Positions 51,069 through 59,168 of a stretch of 64,000 nucleotides of DNA are shown one piece after another. The first letter of the stretch is position 1. Each line of letters begins with the position of its first letter. Made by a program: the position numbers and the translations under genes. Source of the DNA: JALYNX01 sp040902845 (GTDB lineage: Bacteria > Actinomycetota > Acidimicrobiia > Spongiisociales > ZC4RG35); the NCBI GenBank assembly GCA_040902845.1, contig JBBDWM010000029.1, positions 27,069-91,068 of the forward strand. Direction: 5' to 3'. The notes beneath the pieces are model-generated. The model was not told the DNA's origin, searched no databases, and saw only the letters and a list, made by a program, of their open reading frames with translations.

Positions 51069-51731
51069 ATGTCCGCCGTCAAGATCGCACCCTCACTGCT
51101 CGCAGCCGACTTCGGCTGTCTCAAAGAGGACATTGCCAAGGTGGAGTCTTCCGTCGATTGGCTTCACATCGACGTGATGGACGGGCATTTCGTCCCCAAC
51201 GTGTCTTTTGGGACTCCGGTGATCAAGAGTATCCGGCCGTTGACCAAGCTCTATTTCGATTGTCATCTAATGACCACCAATCCCGATGCGTTTCTCCCCG
51301 ATCTGGCGGAGGCCGGAGCCGATCTGGTGACGATGCACATCGAAGCCGTGCCGGACCCAACCCGAGCCTCCAAAATGGCGCGTAGCAACGGTCTCGATTT
51401 CGGGCTGGTTTGCAACCCGGCCACACCGTTTCAGGGGGTTGCACCGTTCCTCGAATTGTGCGATGTGCTTCTCGTGATGTCGGTGGAGCCCGGCTTCGGG
51501 GGCCAGGGATTCATCCCGGAGGTCCTCGAGAAGGTCGAGGTGGCAAGAGAATGGGTTGAGGAGCGCGGATTGCCGACCGATATTCAGATCGACGGGGGTA
51601 TAACGCCCGAAACCGCACGTATGGCCAGGGACGCAGGAGCCAACGTGTTCGTGGCCGGAACCGCGATATTCCGGGCGCAAGATCCCCTCGCGGCTGTGGC
51701 CGAACTGAGAAGGGCAGTACAGGAGAAATGA
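51069..51731 (+). CDS. rpe: ribulose-phosphate 3-epimerase
   Basis: 220 residues from ATG 51069. IAPSLLAADF, DWLHIDVMDGHFVPNVSFG (metal-binding histidine and aspartates), FDCHLMTTNPD, SVEPGFGGQGFIPEVLEKV and QIDGGITPETA are all present. It interconverts ribulose- and xylulose-5-phosphate. The 3' end overlaps the response regulator gene by 4 bp. Confidence 0.96.
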   Translation: MSAVKIAPSLLAADFGCLKEDIAKVESSVDWLHIDVMDGHFVPNVSFGTPVIKSIRPLTKLYFDCHLMTTNPDAFLPDLAEAGADLVTMHIEAVPDPTRASKMARSNGLDFGLVCNPATPFQGVAPFLELCDVLLVMSVEPGFGGQGFIPEVLEKVEVAREWVEERGLPTDIQIDGGITPETARMARDAGANVFVAGTAIFRAQDPLAAVAELRRAVQEK

Positions 51732-52657
51732 GCGAAAGGGTCCTGATTGCGGACGACGACCCGGACATCCTTGCGGTTGTCCAGGTCAATTTCGAGTTGG
51801 AGGGGCTCGAGGTGGAAACAGCGGTGGACGGAGAGGATGCTCTCCAGAAGGCCACTGCGAACCCGCCGAACGTGATTGTCCTCGACATCATGATGCCGCG
51901 TATGGACGGGCTCACCGCACTGCACCGTCTTCGCAGCCAGGCCAGCACCGGCAACATCCCCATCATCCTGCTCACGGCTCGTGGCCTGCCCGAGGACCGG
52001 GTGCGTGGTCTTGAACTAGGTGCCGACGACTACATCACCAAGCCGTTCGACATCAACGAGTTGGTCGCCCGGGTCCGGGCTGTCGTCAGGCGGACCCAGG
52101 CCGCCCGCGACCTCTCGCCACTCACCGGTCTCCCCGGCAACTTCAGGATCACAGCCGAGATCGAGGAGCGCATCACGTCGGGCCGCGACTACGCCCTGGT
52201 CCACGGCGACCTCGACAACTTCAAGGCTTTCAACGACCACTACGGCTTCATGCGTGGTGACGAGGTGATTCGCTTCTGCGCCAAGTGCTTCCGCGACGCA
52301 TCCGAGAATCTGGGGATCACCGGCGCCTTCGTCGGGCACATCGGTGGAGATGATTTCGTGGCGATCATCCCGCCTGAGATGTCGGAGTCCTTCTGCAAGG
52401 AAGTGATCGAGCGTTTCGACGACGGGATCCTCGACCTCTACGACACGGCAGACGCGCTTCGGGGGTACATCGAAGTCATCGATCGTCGCGGCGAGCGCTT
52501 CGCCTTCCCCGTGGTGTCGTTGTCTCTGGGTGTAGCGTCCACCGACGTGCGAGAGATCTCCACACAATGGGAGGCGTCGGCGATTGCGGTGGAAATGAAG
52601 GAATTTGCCAAGAAGCAGCCGGGCTCTACCTACCGCATCGATCGTCGTACCGCATAG
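51728..52657 (+). CDS. response regulator with C-terminal GGDEF-like domain (GGDDF)
   Basis: 309 residues. REC domain 1-120 with acidic pocket D10-D11, phospho-acceptor D53 (VIVLDIMMPRMDG) and K105. A PleD-like GGDEF domain follows: LTGLPGNFRI, metal-site GDLDNFKAFNDHYG (D161) and GHIGGDDFVAI (206-210). The signature is GGDDF instead of GGDEF and the usual arginine just before it is histidine, so cyclase activity is uncertain; it may bind GTP or act through REC output. No histidine kinase lies nearby. It is embedded between rpe and ribD in the same transcript. Confidence 0.85.
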   Translation: MSERVLIADDDPDILAVVQVNFELEGLEVETAVDGEDALQKATANPPNVIVLDIMMPRMDGLTALHRLRSQASTGNIPIILLTARGLPEDRVRGLELGADDYITKPFDINELVARVRAVVRRTQAARDLSPLTGLPGNFRITAEIEERITSGRDYALVHGDLDNFKAFNDHYGFMRGDEVIRFCAKCFRDASENLGITGAFVGHIGGDDFVAIIPPEMSESFCKEVIERFDDGILDLYDTADALRGYIEVIDRRGERFAFPVVSLSLGVASTDVREISTQWEASAIAVEMKEFAKKQPGSTYRIDRRTA

Positions 52658-53701
52658 GTGGGCGAGGCCCGTCACATGCGGCGAGCCATCGAGCTCGCCA
52701 ACCAACACCGGACTCATCCGAATCCGCGCGTGGGCGCGGTCGTCGTCGATCAGGCGGGGAATGTGGTGGGGGAGGGAGCCCACGAGGGAGTCGGCAAGCC
52801 ACACGCCGAGGTTGTGGCGCTTGCCCAGGCCGGGGAGCTTGCCCGTGGCTCCACCCTCTATGTGACTCTCGAGCCCTGCAGCCATCAGGGCAATACTCCA
52901 CCCTGTGTGACCGCCATCGTGACGGCAGGTGTGAGCCAGGTGATAGTCGGCGCCATCGATCCCGACGAACGGGTGTCGGGCAAAGGTGTTTCCTGGCTCA
53001 CTGATGCCAGGGTCGCGGTGACCATGGGCGAGATGCCCGAGGAGGCCGAAGCGGTAGACCCGGCATACTTTCATCATCGCCGGACGGGTTTGCCCAGGGT
53101 GACGCTGAAGATGGCCATGACATTGGACGGTTCGATAGCCGCCTTGGATGGCTCCTCACAATGGATCACCTCTGAGGAAGCTCGTCTCGATGCCCATCTG
53201 CTTCGCTCAGGGGTGGACGCAGTGGTGGTGGGCGCCGGAACCCTCCGTTCCGATGACCCGGAGTTGACCGCTCGAATCCCCGAAGGGGGCAAGGACCAGC
53301 CCCGTCCCGTCATCCTGGCCGGAGGTCAGGCACTGCCTCGCCAGGCGAAGATATGGCAACGCGACCCTCTTGTGGTGGCGACCAGGGCCCTTGACATCCC
53401 GTCAGGCGAGATGGCGGTGGTCGACGGGGAGAACAATCATCCGGATCCGATCGAGTCGGCGCGGGCCATGGCCGGGGCGGGTTTGCTCGATGTCTTGCTG
53501 GAGGGCGGGCCGACGGTTGCCGGCGCCTGGTGGCGATCGGAGGTCATCACCCGCGGTGTTTTCTATCTAGCGGGGAAAATTGGTGGGGGTGTCGGAATCG
53601 GGCCGTTGGCAGGCTCGTTCTCAACCATCGACGAGGCCAGAGAGGTGAATATCCGGGACGTGCGTAACGTTGGCTCGGACTTGAGAATCGAGTTCGAGTA
53701 G
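52658..53701 (+). CDS. ribD: bifunctional riboflavin deaminase/reductase RibD
   Basis: 347 residues from GTG 52658, directly after the preceding stop; ATG 52676 is possible. Deaminase half: GKPHAEVVAL (H49, E51) and LEPCSHQGNTPPC (C74, C83), zinc ligands. Reductase half from about 145: VTLKMAMTLDGSIA, SSQWITSEEARLDAHLLRS, AVVVGAGTLRSDDPELTAR and LDVLLEGGPTVAGAWW. It performs the second and third steps of riboflavin synthesis. No FMN riboswitch precedes the cluster. Confidence 0.95.
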   Translation: MGEARHMRRAIELANQHRTHPNPRVGAVVVDQAGNVVGEGAHEGVGKPHAEVVALAQAGELARGSTLYVTLEPCSHQGNTPPCVTAIVTAGVSQVIVGAIDPDERVSGKGVSWLTDARVAVTMGEMPEEAEAVDPAYFHHRRTGLPRVTLKMAMTLDGSIAALDGSSQWITSEEARLDAHLLRSGVDAVVVGAGTLRSDDPELTARIPEGGKDQPRPVILAGGQALPRQAKIWQRDPLVVATRALDIPSGEMAVVDGENNHPDPIESARAMAGAGLLDVLLEGGPTVAGAWWRSEVITRGVFYLAGKIGGGVGIGPLAGSFSTIDEAREVNIRDVRNVGSDLRIEFE

Positions 53702-54292
53702 ATGTTCACAGGAATCGTGGCTCATAAAGGATCGGTGGTCGACGTCGAGGATGACACAGGGGTCAGACGGCTCACCATCGAAGCGGGGGCACTTGCCGAC
53801 CTGACGGTCGGCGACTCGATCGCCGTGAATGGAGTCTGTCTCACCGCAGTCGCAGTGCAGGATTCGAGGATCGACGTCGAAGTCGTTCATGAGACGCTTT
53901 CACGTTCGAGTCTGGGGGCGGTCCAACCGGGAGATCCGGTCAATCTTGAACGGCCGATGACAGCAGGAGGTCGTTTCGACGGGCACATCGTGCAGGGACA
54001 TGTGGACGGGGTAGGCACCGTGAGCAAGGTCGTCTCCGACGGTGATGACCGGCGTCTCACCATCGACGTTCCATCGGGGTTGGCTCGCTTCATTGCAGAG
54101 AAGGGCTCGATCACCGTCGATGGAGTCAGTCTCACCGTGTCGGGCGTCGGGTCAGACGAGTTCGAGGTGGCCCTGATCCCCCACACCCTGGAGGTGACGA
54201 CGCTCGGCTTGCGCAAAAAGGGCGATCCGGTCAACCTCGAAGTGGACATCATCGCCAAGTATGTGGAGCGACTCCTGGGAGCGGGTTCATGA
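53702..54292 (+). CDS. ribE: riboflavin synthase alpha chain
   Basis: 196 residues made of two similar lumazine-binding barrels. Repeat 1 starts MFTGIVAHKGSVVDVEDD with GDSIAVNGVCLTAV; repeat 2 has GHIVQGHVDGVGTV and GSITVDGVSLTVSGV. It dismutates two lumazines to riboflavin. It follows ribD with no gap and overlaps ribBA by 4 bp. Confidence 0.95.
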   Translation: MFTGIVAHKGSVVDVEDDTGVRRLTIEAGALADLTVGDSIAVNGVCLTAVAVQDSRIDVEVVHETLSRSSLGAVQPGDPVNLERPMTAGGRFDGHIVQGHVDGVGTVSKVVSDGDDRRLTIDVPSGLARFIAEKGSITVDGVSLTVSGVGSDEFEVALIPHTLEVTTLGLRKKGDPVNLEVDIIAKYVERLLGAGS

Positions 54293-55503
54293 GGTTTGCG
54301 CCAATCGATGAGATCGTGGCTGCCATCGCCAGGGGCGAGATGGTGATCATGGTCGACGACGAGGATCGCGAGAACGAAGGCGACCTCATCGTGGCCGCCG
54401 AGACAGCAACGCAGGCCCAGATCGGGTTCATGCTCCGGCACACCAGCGGGATCATCTGCCTGCCCGTCGTCGGTGAGCGCCTCGACGAGTTGGACCTCCC
54501 GATGATGGTCGCTCGCAACACCGATGTCCGCCGAACTGCATTCACCGTGTCGATAGACGCCCGAGAGGGCACCACGACCGGGATATCGGCGGCCGATCGC
54601 TGGAAGACCATCCAAACCGTGATCAACGCCGAGACCAAGCCCGAGGATCTGGCCCGGCCCGGTCACATGTACCCGCTGCGGTACGAGCCCGGCGGGGTGC
54701 TCAAGCGCGCCGGGCACACCGAGGCCGCAGTTGATCTGGCCGAGATGGCCGGAAGATACCCGGCAGGGGTGCTCGCTGAGATCATGAATGACGATGGCAC
54801 CGTGGCGCGCCTCGGAGACCTGGAGCGTTTCGCCGGCGAACACGGGCTCTTGTTGGGGACCATCGCCGACCTGATCGCCTTTCGCCGCCAGCGGGAGAAG
54901 CTGGTGGAGAGGGTGGTCGAGGCGAGGATCCCAACCGAGCACGGCACCTTCACCGCCGTTGGCTTCCGCTCTCTCATCGACGATCGACAACATATCGCTC
55001 TGGTGATGGGCGATCTTGGAGACGGTGAGCGGGTGCTGACCCGGGTCCACTCCGAATGCCTGACTGGTGATGTCTTTGGGAGCCTGCGCTGCGATTGCGG
55101 GGATCAATTGGACCTGGCCTTGGCCCGGGTGGCCATCGAGGGGAGAGGGGTGGTCCTCTACATCCGGGGCCACGAGGGCAGGGGCATCGGGCTTCTTCAC
55201 AAGTTGGCCGCCTACCGACTTCAGGACGAGGGTCTCGACACCGTGGACGCCAATGTCAATCTGGGGCTTCCGGTGGATTCGAGGGACTACGGAGTGGGGG
55301 CCCAGATTCTGTATGACCTCGGTGTCCGCTCGATGCGTCTCATGACCAACAATCCCACGAAGCGGGCCGGTATCGAAGGGTACGGGCTCTCGATCGTCGA
55401 GCAGGTGCCGCTCTCCATTGAAGCCAACGAGGAGAACCGGGAGTACCTGAGGACCAAAGCGAGTCGCCTCGGTCACCAGATGGATCTGGGAACCGGGGCA
55501 TGA
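54289..55503 (+). CDS. ribBA: bifunctional DHBP synthase / GTP cyclohydrolase II
   Basis: 404 residues. DHBP synthase half (1-200): MVDDEDRENEGDLIVAAE, FMLRHTSGIICLP and GGVLKRAGHTEAAVDLA. GTP cyclohydrolase II half (205-400): VHSECLTGDVFGSLRCDCGDQL with three zinc cysteines, YIRGHEGRGIGLLHKL and MTNNPTKRAGIEGYGL. It feeds both branches of riboflavin synthesis. It overlaps ribE and ribH by 4 bp. Confidence 0.96.
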   Translation: MRFAPIDEIVAAIARGEMVIMVDDEDRENEGDLIVAAETATQAQIGFMLRHTSGIICLPVVGERLDELDLPMMVARNTDVRRTAFTVSIDAREGTTTGISAADRWKTIQTVINAETKPEDLARPGHMYPLRYEPGGVLKRAGHTEAAVDLAEMAGRYPAGVLAEIMNDDGTVARLGDLERFAGEHGLLLGTIADLIAFRRQREKLVERVVEARIPTEHGTFTAVGFRSLIDDRQHIALVMGDLGDGERVLTRVHSECLTGDVFGSLRCDCGDQLDLALARVAIEGRGVVLYIRGHEGRGIGLLHKLAAYRLQDEGLDTVDANVNLGLPVDSRDYGVGAQILYDLGVRSMRLMTNNPTKRAGIEGYGLSIVEQVPLSIEANEENREYLRTKASRLGHQMDLGTGA

Positions 55504-55964
55504 TCAGGGTCGTCGAAGGGTCCAAGTCCGGCGCCGATCTTCACGTCGGCATTGCCGTTGCCAGTTGGAACCAGGGGATCACCGATCGTTTGCTGAAGGG
55601 GGCGCTCGATCGACTTCAGGAGATGGGTGTCACCGAAATCACTGTTCTCAGGGTCCCTGGTGCCCTGGAGTTGCCCGTCGCTGTCAAGTCCCTGGTGGGT
55701 AGTGGTTGCGACGCCGCGATCGCAATCGGCACCGTGGTCAAGGGCGACACCGATCACTATGAGATCGTGGTGCGGGAATCAACCGCCGGAATCGCCGGCG
55801 TTGCTCTGGAGACGGGTATCCCCGTGGGAAACGCCATCCTCGCCGTGCAAGAGTATCAGCAGGCGCTCGAGCGCTCCGGGGACGGAGCGGCCAATAAGGG
55901 CGTGGAGGCGGCGGAAGCGGCCGTGCTCAGCGCCACAGCCATTCGAGAGCTGCACGGGTTGTGA
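55500..55964 (+). CDS. ribH: lumazine synthase (riboflavin synthase beta chain)
   Basis: 154 residues. GIAVASWNQGITDRLLKGAL, VPGALELPVAVKSL, VKGDTDHYEIVVRES with the catalytic histidine, and GVLTT-like segment GNAILAVQEYQQALERS. It joins the RibBA and RibD products to lumazine, in an icosahedral or pentameric shell. Last gene of the rib cluster. Confidence 0.95.
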   Translation: MIRVVEGSKSGADLHVGIAVASWNQGITDRLLKGALDRLQEMGVTEITVLRVPGALELPVAVKSLVGSGCDAAIAIGTVVKGDTDHYEIVVRESTAGIAGVALETGIPVGNAILAVQEYQQALERSGDGAANKGVEAAEAAVLSATAIRELHGL

Positions 55965-55996
55965 CATCCAGCTGGTGATAGGGGCTTCCCCACTGG

Positions 55997-56167
55997 TATC
56001 CTCGGGGGGACAATCGATAGCAAGAGCGGAAGCCGCTGCTTCCCCACCCGGCCGCCCGGACGACGACGAAAGAGGCGAGCCACGGTCCACCAGACCGGTT
56101 CGACCGGTCAAAAGCAGCAGGTTTTCGCTTGCTGCTTTTTCATTTGCACTCAACAGGAGGTATCAGC
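55997..56167 (+). promoter_or_regulatory. infC promoter and structured leader with attenuator-like hairpin
   Basis: TATCCT (55997-56002) is a likely -10 element, giving a leader of about 160 nt. It contains hairpins GGAAGC/GCTTCC (near 56030) and GACCGG/CCGGTC (near 56094-56110). Next comes a terminator-like stem, AAAGCAGCA (56110-56118) with TGCTGCTTT (56130-56138) and a T-rich end, lying 16 nt before the AGGAGG ribosome binding site. The layout suggests transcription attenuation of infC-rpmI-rplT. Confidence 0.5.
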
Positions 56168-56713
56168 ATCACCAACGAGCTCCGTGTGAACGGCGCGATA
56201 CGAGCAACAGAGGTGCGGGTAGTCGCACCCGACGGCTCCCAGATCGGGGTCAAGAAACTCAATGAAGCCCTATGGCTAGCCGATCAACTCGATCTGGATC
56301 TCGTCGAAGTGGCACCCAACGCCAAACCGCCGGTGTGCCGATTGATGGATTACGGGAAATACAAGTACGAGCAGTCCGTCAAGCAACGCGAAGCTCGAAA
56401 GAAGCAGACTCGGACAACGATCAAGGAGCTCCGCATGAAAGTGCGGATCGGCGATCACGACTTCGACATCAGCAAGCGCAAGGCCAAGGATTTCCTTGCC
56501 GAGGGGGACAAGGTCAAGGTGACCATCCGGTTCCGCGGCAGGGAACAGGAGCGTCCCGGGTTCGGGAAGGACCTTCTCGACCGTCTCGCAGAAGAGTTGG
56601 TCGACGTGAGCGTCGTGGAGCAGGTGCCCAAGATCGAGGGTCGAAGCATGACGATGGTGCTGGCCCCGGCGAAGAAGGCAAGAGCCGCCGCCGAGAGCAG
56701 CGAAGAGCATTAA
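56168..56713 (+). CDS. infC: translation initiation factor IF-3 (ATC start)
   Basis: 181 residues from ATC 56168. AGGAGG ends 7 nt upstream, and ISITNELRVNGAIRA matches the IF-3 N-terminus; the other in-frame start (TTG 56129) would put the ribosome binding site inside the gene. The rare AUU/AUC start of infC is the known basis of IF-3 self-control, since IF-3 rejects non-canonical codons. Body motifs: LVEVAPNAKPPVCRLMDYGKYKYE and KELRMKVRIGDHDFDIS. It heads the infC-rpmI-rplT operon. Confidence 0.92.
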   Translation: MTNELRVNGAIRATEVRVVAPDGSQIGVKKLNEALWLADQLDLDLVEVAPNAKPPVCRLMDYGKYKYEQSVKQREARKKQTRTTIKELRMKVRIGDHDFDISKRKAKDFLAEGDKVKVTIRFRGREQERPGFGKDLLDRLAEELVDVSVVEQVPKIEGRSMTMVLAPAKKARAAAESSEEH

Positions 56714-56732
56714 CCAAAAACAGGAGGACGCT

Positions 56733-56927
56733 GTGCCAAAGATGAAGACCCACAGCGGAGCCAAGAAACGCATCAAGGTCACTGGTTCGGGCAAGATCAT
56801 GAGACGCCAGTCGGGTCGTGGCCATCTCCGGCTGGCCAAAGGCAAACATGTCTTCCGCCGTCGGGCGGGAGAGGTCGAGTTCGCCCCCGGTGACGCCAAA
56901 ACCGCCAAGAAGTTGCTCGGTCGCTGA
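56733..56927 (+). CDS. rpmI: ribosomal protein bL35
   Basis: 64 residues from GTG 56733, AGGAGG 5 nt upstream. PKMKTHSGAKKRIKVTGSGKI and RRQSGRGHL are the family signature, and the protein is strongly basic. Between infC and rplT, the universal order. Confidence 0.96.
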   Translation: MPKMKTHSGAKKRIKVTGSGKIMRRQSGRGHLRLAKGKHVFRRRAGEVEFAPGDAKTAKKLLGR

Positions 56928-56945
56928 GGATCCAGGAGATATGAG

Positions 56946-57296
56946 ATGGCACGTGTAAAGCGCGCGGTTCACGCCAAGAAGTCACACAAGAAAGTCCTTG
57001 ACCGCGCCAAGGGTTATAAGGGCGCCCGCAGCAGGCGTTACCGGACCGCCAACGAGCAGGTCATGCATGCGATGCAGGACGCCTATCGGGATCGGCGTGC
57101 TCGCAAGGGCGAGTTTCGTCGTCTTTGGATCGCCCGGATCAACGCGGCTGCCCGTCAGAACGGGACCACTTACAACCAGCTGATCGCCGGCTTGAAGGCC
57201 AACGAGATCGAGGTCGACCGGAAGATGCTCGCCGAGATGGCTGTGAACGACCCTGGGGCATTCGCCCAACTCGTCGAGGCTGCGAAGCAGAGCTGA
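56946..57296 (+). CDS. rplT: ribosomal protein bL20
   Basis: 116 residues. MARVKRAVHAKKSHKKVLDRAKGYKG split over the start, then RDRRARKGEFRRLWIARINAAAR, the L20 signature. L20 binds 23S rRNA early in assembly and in some bacteria represses its own operon via the leader. AGGAG lies upstream of ATG 56946. Confidence 0.97.
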   Translation: MARVKRAVHAKKSHKKVLDRAKGYKGARSRRYRTANEQVMHAMQDAYRDRRARKGEFRRLWIARINAAARQNGTTYNQLIAGLKANEIEVDRKMLAEMAVNDPGAFAQLVEAAKQS

Positions 57297-57319
57297 CGGC
57301 GCCGAAGCTGCGAAAACTG

Positions 57320-58060
57320 ATGCCGGTCCGCAGCCATAAGAACCGCCAGGTGGTAGATGCGGCCCGGCTTCATCGCGTTCCGGAGCGAAGGGAGCGCGGT
57401 GAGACCCTGATCGAAGGGCCCCATCTCCTCGAAGAGGCGCTCGCAGCCGATGTGGTGCCGTCTCTGATCTTCGCCCTCGAGGACGACGAACAGACACGGG
57501 GACTGGCCAAGGGCCGAGGGATAGATCTGGTGCTCGTAGACAGTGCCGGGCTGGCACGGGTGGCGGGGACCAAGAGCCCTCGGGGGCCGGTGGCAGTGAT
57601 CAGGATCCCTGAGGCCCGAAACGTCGAGTACGGCGGTGTTGTGGTGGCCTGGGGGGTCGGTGACCCGGGGAATGTGGGGACCATGATCCGGACTGCGGCC
57701 GGTTTCGGATGGTCCTTCGGCTACACCGAAGGTACGGCCGATCCCTGGGCGCCAAAAGTGCTCCGGGCGGGAGCGGGAGCCCATTTCCATGCCGAGGTCA
57801 TCTTCATCGAGTCGCTGGGCCAGCTCGAGAGTCTCGGATACCAGACCCTGGCCACCGTGGTCGACGGGGGGCAGGCTCCTTCCGCTCTGCCCGATGGAAG
57901 GTACGCGGTGCTGATCGGTGATGAGTCGTCGGGTCTCCCCGAGGCAGTGGCGGCGGACGCCACCTTCCGAATCACGATCCCGATGCCCGGCGGCATCGAA
58001 AGTCTTAACGCGGCAATGGCCGCGGGAATGATCGTTTACGAGCTGACGGCCGGACGCTGA
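57320..58060 (+). CDS. SpoU/TrmH-family RNA 2'-O-methyltransferase (TsnR-like)
   Basis: 246 residues from ATG 57320. Substrate-binding N-terminal domain with ERGETLIEGPHLLEEAL. The knotted methyltransferase domain shows GDPGNVGTMIRTAAGFGW (motif 1), YAVLIGDESSGLPEAV (motif 2) and ITIPMPGGIESLNAAMAAGMIVYE (motif 3). It likely methylates a ribose in 23S rRNA. A tsnR gene sits at the same place (after rplT, before pheS) in M. tuberculosis. Confidence 0.9.
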   Translation: MPVRSHKNRQVVDAARLHRVPERRERGETLIEGPHLLEEALAADVVPSLIFALEDDEQTRGLAKGRGIDLVLVDSAGLARVAGTKSPRGPVAVIRIPEARNVEYGGVVVAWGVGDPGNVGTMIRTAAGFGWSFGYTEGTADPWAPKVLRAGAGAHFHAEVIFIESLGQLESLGYQTLATVVDGGQAPSALPDGRYAVLIGDESSGLPEAVAADATFRITIPMPGGIESLNAAMAAGMIVYELTAGR

Positions 58061-58106
58061 GCTCGTGCAGAGCCCGATGTGGGTCAGCCGCGGCAGTGGT
58101 GAGGTC

Positions 58107-58112
58107 TAACCT
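58107..58112 (+). promoter_or_regulatory. putative -10 element of pheS (leaderless layout)
   Basis: TAACCT ends 9 nt before the pheS ATG at 58122, in a 61-bp gap. No Shine-Dalgarno sequence is seen. Confidence 0.5.
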
Positions 58113-58121
58113 GCCGCCGAC

Positions 58122-59168
58122 ATGGATGTGATCGCGGAGCTGGAAGAAGCTCTTTCCGGAGCCGCCGCCAGAGTCGACGGCGCCGAGACCGTTGAAGGGC
58201 TGGAAAAGGTTGAAAGCGCCATTCTCGGCAAGAATTCCGCCGTAGGCAATGTGCGACGCAGCATGGGCGGTCTGGAGCCGTCGGAGCGCCCACAGGTAGG
58301 GGCTCGGCTCAACGAGGTCACGTCGGCGATCGAGAGTTTGATCGCCCAACGCAGGTCGGCTCTCGCTCTACTCGACGAACGGCACCGACTCACCGACGAC
58401 CGTATCGACGTCACCCTCGAGGCAGTCAGCTTTCCGGTTGGCTCGCTTCATCTGATTCAACAGACCATCGACGAGGTGGTCGACATCTTCGTCGGCCTCG
58501 GCTATCTGATGGCGGCCGGACCCGAGGCTGAGCTCGCCTGGTACAACTTCGACGCTCTCAACACGCCTCCCACCCACCCCAGCCGGCTCGAGTCGGACAC
58601 CATGTACCTCGACTACGGAGACCCGGATGACGAGATACTGCTCCGAACCCAGACCTCTCCGGTTCAGGTCCGGTGGATGGAACAACACCAGCCCCCGGTC
58701 TACGTCGTGGTGCCAGGAAAGTGCTACCGCTTGGACACGATTGACGCCACTCATCTTCCGGTGTTCCACCAGATCGAGGGTCTTGCGGTGGACGAACACA
58801 TCCAGTTCTCGGATTTGAAGGGGACGCTCGCCCACTTTGCGCGTGAGTTCTTTGGCTCGGGCACTCAAGTGCGCCTGAGACCCCATTTCTTCCCGTTCAC
58901 CGAGCCGAGCGGAGAACTCGACGTGTCGTGTTTCGCCTGTGACGGTGGTGTTCCCGGATGCCGGGTGTGTGGCGGTGCGGGCTGGCTTGAGATGCTCGGC
59001 TGCGGAATGGTCGACCCCAACGTGCTGGAGGCGGTGGGATACGACCCGTCCCAACTCTCTGGGTTCGCCTTCGGGATGGGTGTGGAGCGACTGGCGATGG
59101 TGCGCCACGGGATCAGCAGCATCCGGCATTTTGTCGACAACGACCTCCGGTTCCTGAGGCAGTTCTGA
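58122..59168 (+). CDS. pheS: phenylalanyl-tRNA synthetase alpha subunit
   Basis: 348 residues. N-terminal coiled coil (about 1-90). Class II core: HPSRLESDTMYLD, LLRTQTSPVQVRWM, motif 2 KCYRLDTIDATHLPVFHQIEGL and motif 3 GFAFGMGVERLAMVRHGI. A cysteine cluster (CFACDGGVPGCRVCGGAGW) lies before LGCGMVDPNVL; this resembles a zinc ribbon present in some PheS. It forms an (alpha-beta)2 enzyme with PheT, whose start overlaps the stop by one base. Confidence 0.95.
   Translation: MDVIAELEEALSGAAARVDGAETVEGLEKVESAILGKNSAVGNVRRSMGGLEPSERPQVGARLNEVTSAIESLIAQRRSALALLDERHRLTDDRIDVTLEAVSFPVGSLHLIQQTIDEVVDIFVGLGYLMAAGPEAELAWYNFDALNTPPTHPSRLESDTMYLDYGDPDDEILLRTQTSPVQVRWMEQHQPPVYVVVPGKCYRLDTIDATHLPVFHQIEGLAVDEHIQFSDLKGTLAHFAREFFGSGTQVRLRPHFFPFTEPSGELDVSCFACDGGVPGCRVCGGAGWLEMLGCGMVDPNVLEAVGYDPSQLSGFAFGMGVERLAMVRHGISSIRHFVDNDLRFLRQF

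Noticed and set aside
52480..52700. FMN riboswitch before ribD
   Set aside because: ribD follows the preceding stop codon without a gap, and no conserved RFN element sequence is seen.
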